Shown: piece by piece, positions 1 through 6,719 of the stretch | How the letters are laid out: every line of letters begins with the position of its first letter | Position numbering within the stretch: position 1 is the first letter of the stretch | From: a virus | IMG/VR virus record: IMGVR_UViG_3300037321_000049 | Coordinates: 1 to 30,062 of that record | Reading direction: 5' to 3' (one strand) | DNA length: 30,062 nucleotides | Position numbers and translations under genes: made by a program | Notes under the pieces: model-generated | The model's input: only the letters and a program-made list of their open reading frames with translations | Told to the model about the DNA's origin: nothing | The model's database searches: none

Positions 1-238
1 CCTCGTGCTCCCGCGTTGACAGATCGCCGCTGACCGTCACCTTGCCGCCCTTGGTGAGATACTGCGCCACCTTTTCGCCGCGCAGGCCAAACATGGCGCA
101 GTCAAACCAGAGCGTGCGCTTTTTATCCCCGAACCCGTCGTTGACGGCGACAGACCACCTTGTGACCTTGTCGCCGCCTTTCATCTCGTGAACTGCCGCA
201 TCTTTGCCGATGTTGCCCGCAATCGTAACGACCTTCAT
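1..238 (-). CDS. ssb: Single-stranded DNA-binding protein (SSB), 3' end cut by window edge
   Basis: Translating the reverse strand from the ATG at 238 gives 79 codons that begin MKVVTIAGNIGKDAAV and continue through RWSVAVND, WFDCAMFG, GEKVAQYLTKGGKVTVSGDL. This is the OB-fold core of bacterial and phage SSB proteins. The C-terminal half, including any acidic tip that would bind partner proteins, lies outside the window. The start codon overlaps the stop of the RecT-like gene as ATGA, so the two are translationally coupled. The protein would coat single-stranded DNA during phage replication and recombination beside the annealing protein and exonuclease upstream. Family assignment is confident; the length and C-terminus are unknown. 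Confidence 0.93.
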   Translation of the reverse strand, partial: MKVVTIAGNIGKDAAVHEMKGGDKVTRWSVAVNDGFGDKKRTLWFDCAMFGLRGEKVAQYLTKGGKVTVSGDLSTREHE

Positions 239-966
239 TTGCTTTCCTCGATCCACTCGGCGTGCGGGTTGTCCTCGATGACCTCGCCCGTCTCCTCATC
301 GTGCTGCACCGGCACCGGCTCCGGCTCATCCTCAGGCTCCGGCAACTGCGGCGCGAACCGAGGCCCGCCACGGCGAGGCGCTGGCGTCACGTCGCGCGCT
401 GCGTCGGGGCCGTAGTCGCTCACCTCCTCGGCAACGGCCATGCCCATCAGCGCGTCCGCTGCACCGTCGCGCACCGCGAATGCCGTGGCGCGGTTCATCA
501 ACATGCGCGTCGGGTATTGCTTCCAAGGCCCGGCCTTGCCAGCGAGGCCCGCGTTCTCCGCGTCCGCCATCGAGAACGTGCGCTTGAGAACTTGGCCGCT
601 TGCTCGGGTCAGGGTTGCGGTTGCGACCGCGTGCTTGCCCTCACCCGTGACCTCGCAGTCAATCATATGCCCAGCGCGCAGCACCAAGGCCCGAAGCGCG
701 TCACCCCAAATGGTCGGGCGCCCGTTGACGATGGCGATGGCGCTCAGGGCTTGCATCGGCGCCAGGCCAATTTCCATTCCTTTAAGGATTGCCGCCATGA
801 TTTTCTCGGGGTTTTTCTGAAAGTCCCTCGGGATCATATCCCCGCCGCCGCTGAGCGCTTGCGCGAGCCGGTAGGCTTGATCGATATCTTGGGGGATGAT
901 CGCGGTCAGCGTGCCGCCGCAGGTGACGGGGGCGCGGTCCTCGCGCTTGGCGATGCCGTTAGTCAT
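235..966 (-). CDS. RecT-like single-strand annealing protein
   Basis: 243 aa. After a short leader, the segment IPRDFQKNPEKIMAAILKGM followed by EIGLAPMQALSAIAIVNGRP matches the RecT-family pattern (a helical stretch, then GL.P.QA....I.NGRP), as does the later WKQYPTRMLMNRA. The C-terminal 60 residues are Pro- and acid-rich (PEPEDEPEPVPVQHDEETGE) and probably disordered, which is common in phage RecT/ERF proteins and may contact SSB. The start overlaps the stop of the preceding gene (ATGA) and the stop overlaps the SSB start. With the exonuclease at 1998-2948 it forms a RecE/RecT (Red-like) homologous recombination pair. Assignment is from motif recognition only; a more distant annealing family such as ERF is the main alternative. 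Confidence 0.85.
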   Translation of the reverse strand: MTNGIAKREDRAPVTCGGTLTAIIPQDIDQAYRLAQALSGGGDMIPRDFQKNPEKIMAAILKGMEIGLAPMQALSAIAIVNGRPTIWGDALRALVLRAGHMIDCEVTGEGKHAVATATLTRASGQVLKRTFSMADAENAGLAGKAGPWKQYPTRMLMNRATAFAVRDGAADALMGMAVAEEVSDYGPDAARDVTPAPRRGGPRFAPQLPEPEDEPEPVPVQHDEETGEVIEDNPHAEWIEESK

Positions 967-1268
967 GCTGTTGCCTCCTTGGCGATGGCGCGGTCGATGA
1001 GTGCCAGCACGTCCTCTTGCGTGCGGTCCGGAGCGTCATTCCACTCGGTGAGGTTGGACGATGAACTGAGATAAAGATCATCGTCTCCAAGGGAGAGAAA
1101 TAAAGCAGCAAACGCCAATTCCCTTGGTTTATAGTCTGGCGCGGCTTGGCCCATTGCGCCTAAAAGGCACCAGCATTCCACACCATCAACCACGCGCTTA
1201 CATTTTCCCTGCGTCCAGCCCTGCGCGATCAGCTTGCGCGCCTCGGCGAGCGTTGCCGCGACGCTCAT
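963..1268 (-). CDS. DUF6197-like small protein
   Basis: 101 aa, coupled on both sides by ATGA overlaps. The layout, an N-terminal helix with GWTQGKCKR, then [12 protein letters not shown], and a C-terminal [18 protein letters not shown], is the pattern I associate with DUF6197, found in phages and actinobacterial or proteobacterial genomes with no known function. The C-terminal WND plus RT.E.V..L is the strongest part of the match. Its position between GapR and the annealing protein suggests expression with replication genes, but no function can be inferred. Confidence 0.7.
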   Translation of the reverse strand: MSVAATLAEARKLIAQGWTQGKCKRVVDGVECWCLLGAMGQAAPDYKPRELAFAALFLSLGDDDLYLSSSSNLTEWNDAPDRTQEDVLALIDRAIAKEATA

Positions 1269-1531
1269 GCCAGCATACCCAGCGCCTGCATATACAGATC
1301 AAGCATGGCTTCGGCCTCCGACCGCTCGTCGGCGGTCTTCTTGCGCAGGCGGATCACCTCGCGCAGAATCTTCGGATCAAACCCGTTGCCCTTGGCTTCG
1401 GCGTAGACCTCCTTCACCTGCTCGGCGATTTCCGCCTTCTCGGCTTCGAGCGTTTCGATGCGCTCGATGATGCCGCGAAGCTGCGCGCCGTGAACCGTGG
1501 TGCTGTGGTTGTCGTCGATAAGGTCGGTCAT
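1265..1531 (-). CDS. gapR: GapR-like nucleoid-associated protein (DUF2312)
   Basis: 88 aa. The core, with [20 protein letters not shown] followed by [20 protein letters not shown] and [10 protein letters not shown], is a near-canonical DUF2312 protein. Caulobacter GapR is the characterised member: it binds overtwisted AT-rich DNA ahead of replication forks as a coiled-coil tetramer. The ATG at 1531 is preferred over 1546 because GAGGA lies eight bases before 1531, whereas it directly abuts 1546. DUF2312 is essentially alphaproteobacterial and is the best host marker in the window. In a phage replication block it could relieve positive supercoils on phage DNA or occupy host GapR sites; that role is inference. 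Confidence 0.93.
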   Translation of the reverse strand: MTDLIDDNHSTTVHGAQLRGIIERIETLEAEKAEIAEQVKEVYAEAKGNGFDPKILREVIRLRKKTADERSEAEAMLDLYMQALGMLA

Positions 1532-1533
1532 GT
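1513..1533. repeat. 21-bp direct repeat at two gene starts, copy 1
   Basis: The + strand text at 1513-1533 and at 1983-2003 is identical at 20 of 21 positions (core ataaggtcggtcatgt). Each copy contains the reverse-strand start codon and first five to seven codons of a gene (gapR here, the hypothetical protein at the other copy). The simplest reading is that one gene start was copied onto the other, or that the segment between them was inserted by recombination at the repeat. Confidence 0.8.
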
Positions 1534-1542
1534 TGTCATTCC

Positions 1543-2001
1543 TCAAAACTGAATTGCAACGCGGGGGACATCCCCGGCGATGATGGCGTTGATTGCGGCT
1601 GTGGCGGCTTCCGCTCCGATGGCGGGAGTTAGCGCCTTGACCGCCGCGGCAATAACCGACGCGGCGAGGCGGTCGTACTTGGCTCTCTCTTTATCAAGGC
1701 GGTCGATTGCCCCGGCGAGTGAGGCGTTCAAAGATTCAAGCACTGAGGCAATGGCGGCTGCAGCGCGCTCTTCAAATTCATCCCATTCACTCCCTTGGGG
1801 AAGGTGCTCGATGATCGAAATGCGTTCGCAAATTTGCCAAGTTTCATTGTTTGCCGTGAAGCCACAAGTCGTTATGGAAGAAAACATAAGCTCTAGCGCA
1901 GCGACCCTGGCGGCTTCCTTGGTTTCCCAGTCCGACAGCGGCGCGCCCTGCTTCGTGGCACACACGGCTGCGAGCGATGTTTCGTCAATAAGGTCGGTCA
2001 T
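1543..2001 (-). CDS. Hypothetical helical protein
   Basis: 152 aa, unrecognised. The N-terminal half contains [15 protein letters not shown] and [17 protein letters not shown]; the C-terminal half is alanine-rich helix ([20 protein letters not shown]) without membrane character. The start overlaps the exonuclease stop by ATGA, and the stop lies 12 bases before the gapR start. It begins MTDLIDE, almost the same as GapR (MTDLIDD), because both gene starts lie in a 21-bp repeat. Nothing visible indicates a function. Confidence 0.8.
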   Translation of the reverse strand: MTDLIDETSLAAVCATKQGAPLSDWETKEAARVAALELMFSSITTCGFTANNETWQICERISIIEHLPQGSEWDEFEERAAAAIASVLESLNASLAGAIDRLDKERAKYDRLAASVIAAAVKALTPAIGAEAATAAINAIIAGDVPRVAIQF

Positions 2002-2003
2002 GT
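1983..2003. repeat. 21-bp direct repeat at two gene starts, copy 2
   Basis: Second copy of the repeat at 1513-1533, 470 bp away, differing only at one base (A for G at its fifth position). It spans the start of the hypothetical gene ending at 1543. Confidence 0.8.
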
Positions 2004-2948
2004 CGTTGCCCCTCCTGAGGCGATTTCGATTGAGAGCGCCGCTGCGTCACGGCTTGGCTTGGTCTTGCCGCGAGGCGTGAGGGCGTGCAGCGTGTGGCTG
2101 CGGTCCTCCACCTGCGAGGCCATCCAGATCGGCGGCGAGATTTCGACGATTCCCGGCTTGGAATAATCGGGCCATTCCCCGGTTGCTAGGCAGCGCCGCC
2201 AAGTCTTGCGGGCCAAAGATGTTTGGCTTCGTCCAACATCCATGAATGCCTCGTCGAGCGCAACAACGGAAACGCAATGCGGGCGAGTTTTTTCGACGAA
2301 CACAAAGCGCATACCCTTGAGGGCCATCCCGGCGGCGCGGAAAGTGTCAAGATAATGCTCGTGCTGGATGTGATACCCAAACGCCACGATGGATTGCGTC
2401 ACGGCGTCATAGTGCGCGCTCGTTGTGGTTTTCAGGTCGTAGAGCCAGCCGTCTGCGCCGACATAATCTGCCATCGCCCGGCATTGCACGCCCTCGACCT
2501 CAGCGATTGCGACAACCTCAGCGCGCGATGGGTCCGAGAACACTTCGGGCAAGCCTATGCGCTTGAGGGCTGTTTTGACCTTGGCCGCCATATCCAAAAC
2601 CTTGGCGGCGTCCTTCTCCAACAGCGGCGTGTAGCCCTCGGCCCTCGCCTCGTCGCGTTGCTGGCGCGCATCCTTGCTGCGCCAATCGTCATGGGCGATG
2701 ACGCGGATCGACTCGCCTGCGCTCAAAACTGCGGTGTGCGCTGCGGTGCCAACGTCAAACAAATCCTTAAATTCAGGCACGCAATCGGGATCAAGGCGCG
2801 GTGACGATGCGAATGCGTGCGCCGGGCTTTCGCGGAGGATCTTGCGCGCGAGGCTGGATGAGAGGCTCGGCGTCTCGCACGGGTCGGCGTGGTAGACCGC
2901 AGGCGAGATTCCGTAGTGGATGCCGGGGGGTAGGGTTGTGCGGGTCAT
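1998..2948 (-). CDS. PD-(D/E)XK exonuclease, RecE/DUF3799-like
   Basis: 316 aa. Visible nuclease features in order: an N-terminal substrate-handling region (YHADPCETPSLSSSLARKIL), a GTAAH motif at about 68-71, E150 in AIAEVEGVQCRAMADYV with D161, then DLK at 171-173 (YDLKTTTSA), and YHIQHEHYLD near 192-201, matching motif I, the D...(D/E)xK core and the Q..Y motif of YqaJ/RecE-type 5'-3' exonucleases. Such enzymes resect duplex ends for a RecT partner, here encoded three genes downstream. Gene overlaps by ATGA on both sides. Fold family is confident; exonuclease rather than another PD-(D/E)XK activity is inferred from the RecT and SSB neighbours. Confidence 0.85.
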   Translation of the reverse strand: MTRTTLPPGIHYGISPAVYHADPCETPSLSSSLARKILRESPAHAFASSPRLDPDCVPEFKDLFDVGTAAHTAVLSAGESIRVIAHDDWRSKDARQQRDEARAEGYTPLLEKDAAKVLDMAAKVKTALKRIGLPEVFSDPSRAEVVAIAEVEGVQCRAMADYVGADGWLYDLKTTTSAHYDAVTQSIVAFGYHIQHEHYLDTFRAAGMALKGMRFVFVEKTRPHCVSVVALDEAFMDVGRSQTSLARKTWRRCLATGEWPDYSKPGIVEISPPIWMASQVEDRSHTLHALTPRGKTKPSRDAAALSIEIASGGATT

Positions 2949-3718
2949 GCGTCTTGCTCCTCTTTAATTCCATTGGGCCTGTGGCGATCTATCGTCGCCT
3001 TGCGTTGCGCGTCGGCTTTGCGGTCAATGAACGCGTCGTGCTCCTCGACTAGCGTGCGCTCAAACCCTGAGAGCCACTCCGGCTCCTGCGGCAGGTCGTG
3101 CAGATCCATCGCCTTGTCGTATGCGGCGACGCGCTTGCCATGAATCGTGTTGGCGCATTTGATAATGGTTGCCATCATGATCGCGGTGCCAGTCCTGCCA
3201 TCTCGGACGCTGGCGAGTAGATCATTGATGCGCTCAGCCCCCAAGCGGATTGCATCGCGGTCTTGCGCTTCGGGCTTCCTGTTGTTTTTCCGCACCCATT
3301 GCGCCGCGTAGACGTGCGACCCGTCAAGAAAATGCTGGCGCGCATCGGGCGAGTGGATCCAGTCCTTCGCCAACGCCTCGCCTGGATGCTCCACCGCGTC
3401 AGCGGGCGCGGCTGATTCGGTCGGCGCGTAGTCCGCGATCTTCGGCCCGACCTTTTTATAAGCGCCGATGATCTCCTTAATCTCAGGCCACCACCCCGAG
3501 CTTGCCGTCATGTCAAGCTCATCGGCCAAGCGGTCGAGCCAATGGCGAAGGCTGTCGGCTGTGGCGTCGGTTGGCGTGTGGCGATTGAGAAGCCGCACGA
3601 TAGCCTCGAATTCGTCCTCTCGCGATTCCTCGGTGTCGAGCCGCTTGGGTGGCGTCTTGCGCTTGATCCAGCGCGCCAGCCATCCGCCTATGATTGATTG
3701 GCGTTCATTCAAGTGCAT
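2945..3718 (-). CDS. Hypothetical protein downstream of replication initiator
   Basis: 257 aa, mostly charged helices, no membrane segment or recognisable catalytic motif. Patches such as IGGWLARWIKRKTPPKRLD, LRHWLDRLADELDMTASSGWWPE and a C-terminal basic tail (DRKADAQRKATIDRHR) are visible. It overlaps the initiator gene by 14 bases and the exonuclease start by ATGA. Its slot after a gpO-like initiator is where lambda-like phages carry a helicase loader (gpP or DnaC-like), but no AAA+ Walker motifs are present, so loader function is only a positional guess. Confidence 0.8.
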   Translation of the reverse strand: MHLNERQSIIGGWLARWIKRKTPPKRLDTEESREDEFEAIVRLLNRHTPTDATADSLRHWLDRLADELDMTASSGWWPEIKEIIGAYKKVGPKIADYAPTESAAPADAVEHPGEALAKDWIHSPDARQHFLDGSHVYAAQWVRKNNRKPEAQDRDAIRLGAERINDLLASVRDGRTGTAIMMATIIKCANTIHGKRVAAYDKAMDLHDLPQEPEWLSGFERTLVEEHDAFIDRKADAQRKATIDRHRPNGIKEEQDA

Positions 3719-4559
3719 ATTTTTTCCTCATCCGTTCGAGTGTGTCGCTGCCGTCTCTCACGCGGGCCTCCATCTCACTCGGCGCGCGCTGTCTGCCCTC
3801 AACCGCCTTGAGCGCTGGCGCCGACTTCAGGCCCGCGTGCCGTTGCATTGGCTGATCGAAATATCGAAACGCCCCGATCGGTTCATAATGCGGACCCGCT
3901 GCGATGTGGCTGATGACCTCGATAATTTCATCGTCGCTCAGGCCCAGTCCGTGCCACCTGGCGACGCTCATCATGTCGGTCGGGGATCCGATCATTCGGC
4001 CTGTTGCCGTCATGCCCGATCGGTCGTGTTTTGCTGCCACTAGGATGCGCTCTCGGATGCCAAAGCATTCTTCCTCAACGGGGGCCTCGCCTACGCGCGC
4101 GCTACCACCACCACCATCTTCTAGGGTATCTAAGGGGTTGGGGGGATGCTGGCGTCCTATTTTAGGGACGCTACCGTCCGGTTTTAGCGTTAAAATAGGA
4201 TGCTGGCGTCCGGTTTCGGGTTTGCCCATATAGGACGCTGGCGTCCGGTTTTCTTCCTCAATATCGGGAGCGGGCGACGGGTTTTTTGAGGATGATTCAG
4301 GGGCGAAAAGGAGCCGATAATCGTTCGCCTTTTCACGCCCGCGATGGACTGTGCATTGCAGCAATCCGCGCGCTTCAAGTCGGCGGATTGCCTTCCTAGC
4401 GTTGCGCGGATCGACGCAACATTTTCGCCCAAGCTCGGCCATGGACATGAACAAAAAGCCCCCCGCGCTGGCACGGTCGGCAAGCGCAACCAGGGCCAAG
4501 CGCTCGCCTGCCGTGACGCCCTCGACTAGCCATGACGCGTTGAGGTATTGGTTGCTCAC
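3705..4559 (-). CDS. Helix-turn-helix replication initiator (gpO-like)
   Basis: 284 aa. Residues 1-85 form a winged-helix module: GVTAGERLALVALADRASAG, then SMAELGRKCCVDPRNARKAI followed by RRLEARGLL, the pattern of phage replication proteins of the lambda O / DnaD-like kind. A low-complexity middle (about 90-150) is encoded by the iteron array at 4144-4252 and repeats GRQHP twice. The C-terminal part (ERILVAAKHDRSG, GLSDDEIIEVISHIAAGPHY) is helical and could contact a helicase or loader. The start overlaps the HTH gene upstream by ATGA. An initiator gene containing its own binding repeats is the arrangement seen in lambda O. It could instead be a transcription regulator, but the repeats favour initiation. 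Confidence 0.75.
   Translation of the reverse strand: MSNQYLNASWLVEGVTAGERLALVALADRASAGGFLFMSMAELGRKCCVDPRNARKAIRRLEARGLLQCTVHRGREKANDYRLLFAPESSSKNPSPAPDIEEENRTPASYMGKPETGRQHPILTLKPDGSVPKIGRQHPPNPLDTLEDGGGGSARVGEAPVEEECFGIRERILVAAKHDRSGMTATGRMIGSPTDMMSVARWHGLGLSDDEIIEVISHIAAGPHYEPIGAFRYFDQPMQRHAGLKSAPALKAVEGRQRAPSEMEARVRDGSDTLERMRKKYALE
4144..4252. repeat. Four iteron-like repeats, candidate replication origin
   Basis: Four copies of a ~20-bp element with + strand form GGAYGCTGGCGTCCGGTTTT begin at about 4144, 4166, 4198 and 4233. Copy four has a perfect GGACGC-TG-GCGTCC palindrome; copies one and three differ by one base (GGATGC); copy two is more diverged (GGACGCTACCGTCC) and copy one lacks the CGG tail. 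They lie inside the initiator coding sequence, in the low-complexity middle. Spacing is about 22, 32 and 35 bp, so roughly but not exactly phased to helical turns. Repeats are directly seen; origin function is inference from lambda O-type organisation. Confidence 0.7.
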
Positions 4560-4780
4560 GCCTGCGCCCTTCTCAGCCCCGTGACCGGGCCAAAGTCCTC
4601 GACAAGCCTCAACAGCGCCGCCATGTGCGCCGCTGCCAGATTGCTAACCGGCCTTGACGATGCGCCCGCCTCGGCCTCCCACTTGCGAATGGTCCTCGGG
4701 TTAACGCCAAACGCGCGCCCGGCCTGAATCTGCGTCAGGCCAAGGGCGTTGCGTCCCGATTTGAATTGCGCGGGGGTCAA
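4556..4780 (-). CDS. Small HTH DNA-binding protein
   Basis: 74 aa from a TTG start at 4780. That start overlaps the upstream stop as TTGA and has a strong purine-rich stretch (GAAGAGGGGGAAGG) just before it, which is why it is chosen over the longer TTG form at 4831. LTPAQFKSGRNALGLTQIQA followed by GRAFGVNPRTIRKWE is a clear helix-turn-helix of the Cro/XRE type. It is a paralogue of the protein at 5242-5469. Its C-terminal helix (HMAALLRLVEDFG) probably dimerises. Likely a regulator of the leftward block; target unknown. Confidence 0.8.
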   Translation of the reverse strand: MTPAQFKSGRNALGLTQIQAGRAFGVNPRTIRKWEAEAGASSRPVSNLAAAHMAALLRLVEDFGPVTGLRRAQA

Positions 4781-5175
4781 TTTCCTTCCCCCTCTTCCCA
4801 ATCTTGCATATCTTCGGCGACGATTGCCCAAGCGTCTTCAACGGTCCAATCAAATCCCGCAGACCCAAACTCCTCGCCAAGCGATTTCAGCAAGCCGATT
4901 GAGTAATTTGTCGCGTAAAGCCTTTGGATGCTCCAGCGATGTTTGACGGTAACGCGATTGGCAATTTGAGCAATAAAGCCCGACAGGGTGAGCCCCCCGA
5001 CCGCAGTTACGATTTCAGCCACCCTCACCTTTTGACGCGGAATAACGGGCTCTCCTTCCAGCCCGGTTCCCATCTGCATATAAAGCCAATGTGGCCGCGC
5101 TGGCAGCTTGGCGTAGCACTGACCGCAGAGCCAGTAGCCTGAAACAAAGTCACCGTGAAGGTGTTCGCACGTCAT
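4777..5175 (-). CDS. Hypothetical protein with N-terminal Cys/His cluster
   Basis: 132 aa from ATG 5175, preceded by GAGGAAGG; the 13 codons upstream to 5214 lack a better site. The N-terminus MTCEHLHGDFVSGYWLCGQC has C3, H5, H7 and a C-x2-C, a possible zinc-binding knuckle. The rest (VAEIVTAVGGLTLSGFIAQI, WTVEDAWAIVAEDMQDW) is helical and ends in an acidic tail. It is the first gene after the candidate promoter at 5210-5238. Function not recognised. Confidence 0.75.
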   Translation of the reverse strand: MTCEHLHGDFVSGYWLCGQCYAKLPARPHWLYMQMGTGLEGEPVIPRQKVRVAEIVTAVGGLTLSGFIAQIANRVTVKHRWSIQRLYATNYSIGLLKSLGEEFGSAGFDWTVEDAWAIVAEDMQDWEEGEGN

Positions 5176-5209
5176 GTCGCCGCCTTCCTCTTGTTGATTC
5201 CGTTCGCAA

Positions 5210-5238
5210 CACATAGGCCCAATGGGCCGCTATGTCAA
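5210..5238 (-). promoter_or_regulatory. Leftward promoter overlapped by a dyad operator
   Basis: On the reverse strand TTGACA (5238-5233) is followed by a 17-base spacer and TATGTG (5215-5210). The whole element is also an interrupted palindrome on the + strand: ACATAG GCCC AAT GGGC CG CTATGT at 5211-5235. A perfect -35 hexamer with canonical spacing and a symmetrical spacer suggests a repressible promoter for the replication operon starting at 5175. A repressor is not identified; the two paralogous HTH proteins on either side are the obvious candidates. Confidence 0.6.
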
Positions 5239-5241
5239 CGC

Positions 5242-5469
5242 CTAAACGCGCCCATCCACCTCACCCACCGGCCACCCATCCGGCCTAAACCCGGCGAGAT
5301 ACGCCGCCATCAGCGTCGCCGCCTTGCCCGGCACAGGGGCCGCGCTGGCAAGCTCCGGCGCGCGGACCCACCGCTGGAGCGTCGAGAGGCTGACGCCCCA
5401 GAGCGGGGCCGCTTGGGTTTGCGTGAGGTTGAGCGCGGCTAGGCCTGCGCGGAATGCGGCGGGGGTCAT
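5242..5469 (-). CDS. Small HTH DNA-binding protein (paralogue of 4556-4780)
   Basis: 75 aa. MTPAAFRAGLAALNLTQTQA followed by APLWGVSLSTLQRWVRAPEL is a helix-turn-helix with the same TP..F..G..AL.LTQ.QA...GV...T...W pattern as the protein at 4556-4780. The tail (KAATLMAAYLAGFRPDGWPV) may mediate dimerisation. The start overlaps the HNH gene stop by ATGA. Located directly upstream of the dyad-containing promoter at 5210-5238, so it may regulate it. Cro- or transposase-accessory-like HTH proteins are the nearest general class. Confidence 0.8.
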   Translation of the reverse strand: MTPAAFRAGLAALNLTQTQAAPLWGVSLSTLQRWVRAPELASAAPVPGKAATLMAAYLAGFRPDGWPVGEVDGRV

Positions 5470-6032
5470 GGTTTCCTCCCGTGGTTGGCGTGGTAGCCGT
5501 ATTCGATGTTGGCTTTGGCGCGCGCTTCGATTGCCTCATCTTTGTTTTTGAAGCGACCGATAGCTATCTGCCTCCCGTTTTTATATATTTTAGCCAACCA
5601 GACCAGACGTCTATTGTCCCAATAAACGCCGATTGTGCCGCTTGTGTTCTTAATGCCAATAGCGCGATTTTTGCTATTTTCTTGGCTTGTAGCGCTTCTA
5701 AGGTTTGAGATTCTGTTGTCAGACTTGTTTCCGTTGATATGATCTATTTGGCGTTCGGGCCATGCACCCGAGTATATTGCCCACGCAACACGGTGCGAAA
5801 GGTAGTGCCTGACAAATATCCTTCCACTAAAATACCCGCTAGACATTTTTGCGTTGAGCGCGGGCTTGCCTGCGCATCTTGCATTCCAAGTATTCATAGC
5901 GACAAGTGCGGACTTTTTCCCGTCAGTAAAAAACGAAACGTCCCGCACGCGCCAGACAAGCGCGCCGGTCTCCGGGTCGTAATCTATCAGCTGGCGAAGG
6001 ACGCTGGGGGATGGTTGCTCTTTATCGGTCAT
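5466..6032 (-). CDS. HNH endonuclease with AP2 DNA-binding domain
   Basis: 188 aa. The HNH core is at about 80-112: HRVAWAIYSGAWP, then QIDHINGNKSDNRISNLR with the catalytic DH and the distal N. An AP2-type DNA-binding domain follows at about 128-175 (SGTIGVYWDNRRLVWLAKIY then FKNKDEAIEAR). This HNH-AP2 fusion is the common free-standing homing-type endonuclease of phages. The gene is visibly richer in A+T than its neighbours (for example 5570-5600 and 5660-5710), consistent with independent mobility. It is nevertheless fitted into the operon by ATGA overlaps on both sides, so it is not an obvious disruptive insertion. Confidence 0.92.
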   Translation of the reverse strand: MTDKEQPSPSVLRQLIDYDPETGALVWRVRDVSFFTDGKKSALVAMNTWNARCAGKPALNAKMSSGYFSGRIFVRHYLSHRVAWAIYSGAWPERQIDHINGNKSDNRISNLRSATSQENSKNRAIGIKNTSGTIGVYWDNRRLVWLAKIYKNGRQIAIGRFKNKDEAIEARAKANIEYGYHANHGRKP

Positions 6033-6217
6033 GGCATTGCCTCGCTCACCAATGCGTTCGCCTGGTTTATTTGATCGGAGGTTGCAGGCGTGCCATTTTT
6101 GCGCGGCAAGCTACTGACAAAGCGGCATATATTTGCTTGATCTCTTATTGATCGGGGCAGGGTGCAAATATGAATGAGGACGTCGCCAATCGTCACCTCG
6201 CGCACAATCCCGGTCAT
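6029..6217 (-). CDS. Hypothetical small protein
   Basis: 62 aa from ATG 6217, which forms an ATGA overlap with the upstream stop; the longer reading to 6304 only adds an Arg/Gly-rich shadow of the neighbouring frame. Sequence begins MTGIVREVTIGDVLIHICTL and contains RDQANICRFVSSLPRKNGTP. No domain recognised. It lies between a nuclease-like gene and the HNH gene in the early leftward operon. Confidence 0.7.
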   Translation of the reverse strand: MTGIVREVTIGDVLIHICTLPRSIRDQANICRFVSSLPRKNGTPATSDQINQANALVSEAMP

Positions 6218-6507
6218 AGCATCGCCCCCACGCGCGCGGCCCATGCGAGCGCGCTTTCCTCCGACTCGATCACCACGGCCTGACCGCGCCACTCGGCGTG
6301 CCACGCGACCTGAGCGGGGCTGAGCATCCTTGCGGATGGCGGTTTCGCGCCGTCTTTGACCTCCACAAGGTGATTGACGCCATGCGCCCCGAGCATCAGG
6401 TCCGGCACGCCTCGGCCTACCGCGTGGAGGTGCTGGACGCTAAAGCCGAGCTTTCGAAACAGCTTGACCAACGCGGCCTGGTTCGCGTCAACGCGCGCGC
6501 GGATCAT
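6214..6507 (-). CDS. VRR-NUC-like PD-(D/E)XK nuclease
   Basis: 97 aa. GRGVPDLMLGAHGVNHLVEV followed by KDGAKPPSARMLSPAQVAWH is the VRR-NUC signature: D36 in PDL, E49 and K51 in the E-V-K triad, then the P.Q..WH helix. Single-domain VRR-NUC proteins of this size are frequent in phages and are thought to be structure-specific nucleases acting on replication or recombination intermediates (Holliday-junction resolution has been shown for some). The gene is coupled by ATGA overlaps on both sides. Confidence 0.85.
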   Translation of the reverse strand: MIRARVDANQAALVKLFRKLGFSVQHLHAVGRGVPDLMLGAHGVNHLVEVKDGAKPPSARMLSPAQVAWHAEWRGQAVVIESEESALAWAARVGAML

Positions 6508-6713
6508 GCCGCCTTCCTCCGCTTCAGCAGCCCAAGAGCCGCCCGCACCTTAGCAATCGTCGCCATTTTGCATTCCCTCCCTAAGCGCAGGTTGTTGACG
6601 TAGGCCGCATCGTTGAGCGCCATCCTCCCAAATTCGGTGACGGACATGCCGACCCTGAGGCAAGCGGCCTCGATCTCGGCGAGCAATTCGGGGTGTGCTG
6701 GTTTGTGTGTCAT
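6504..6713 (-). CDS. Cro-like HTH regulator
   Basis: 69 aa. The segment LRVGMSVTEFGRMALNDAAY then VNNLRLGRECKMATIAKVRA fits the small HTH family of alphaproteobacteria with the pattern GM...FG..A..D...V..LR.GR.....T..KVR. First gene of the leftward early operon; its start codon lies 7 bases from the -10 of the divergent-region promoter and 10 bases from the nearest operator. By position it is the best candidate for the protein that binds the ATATTG-N8-CAATAT sites and represses its own operon, as Cro does. That binding is inference. Confidence 0.8.
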   Translation of the reverse strand: MTHKPAHPELLAEIEAACLRVGMSVTEFGRMALNDAAYVNNLRLGRECKMATIAKVRAALGLLKRRKAA

Positions 6714-6719
6714 CCCGCG

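Noticed and set aside
262-1074. Long + strand reading frame opposite the RecT-like gene
   Set aside because: Arg/His/Leu-rich text without domain character; it is the antisense shadow of clear leftward genes with family motifs.
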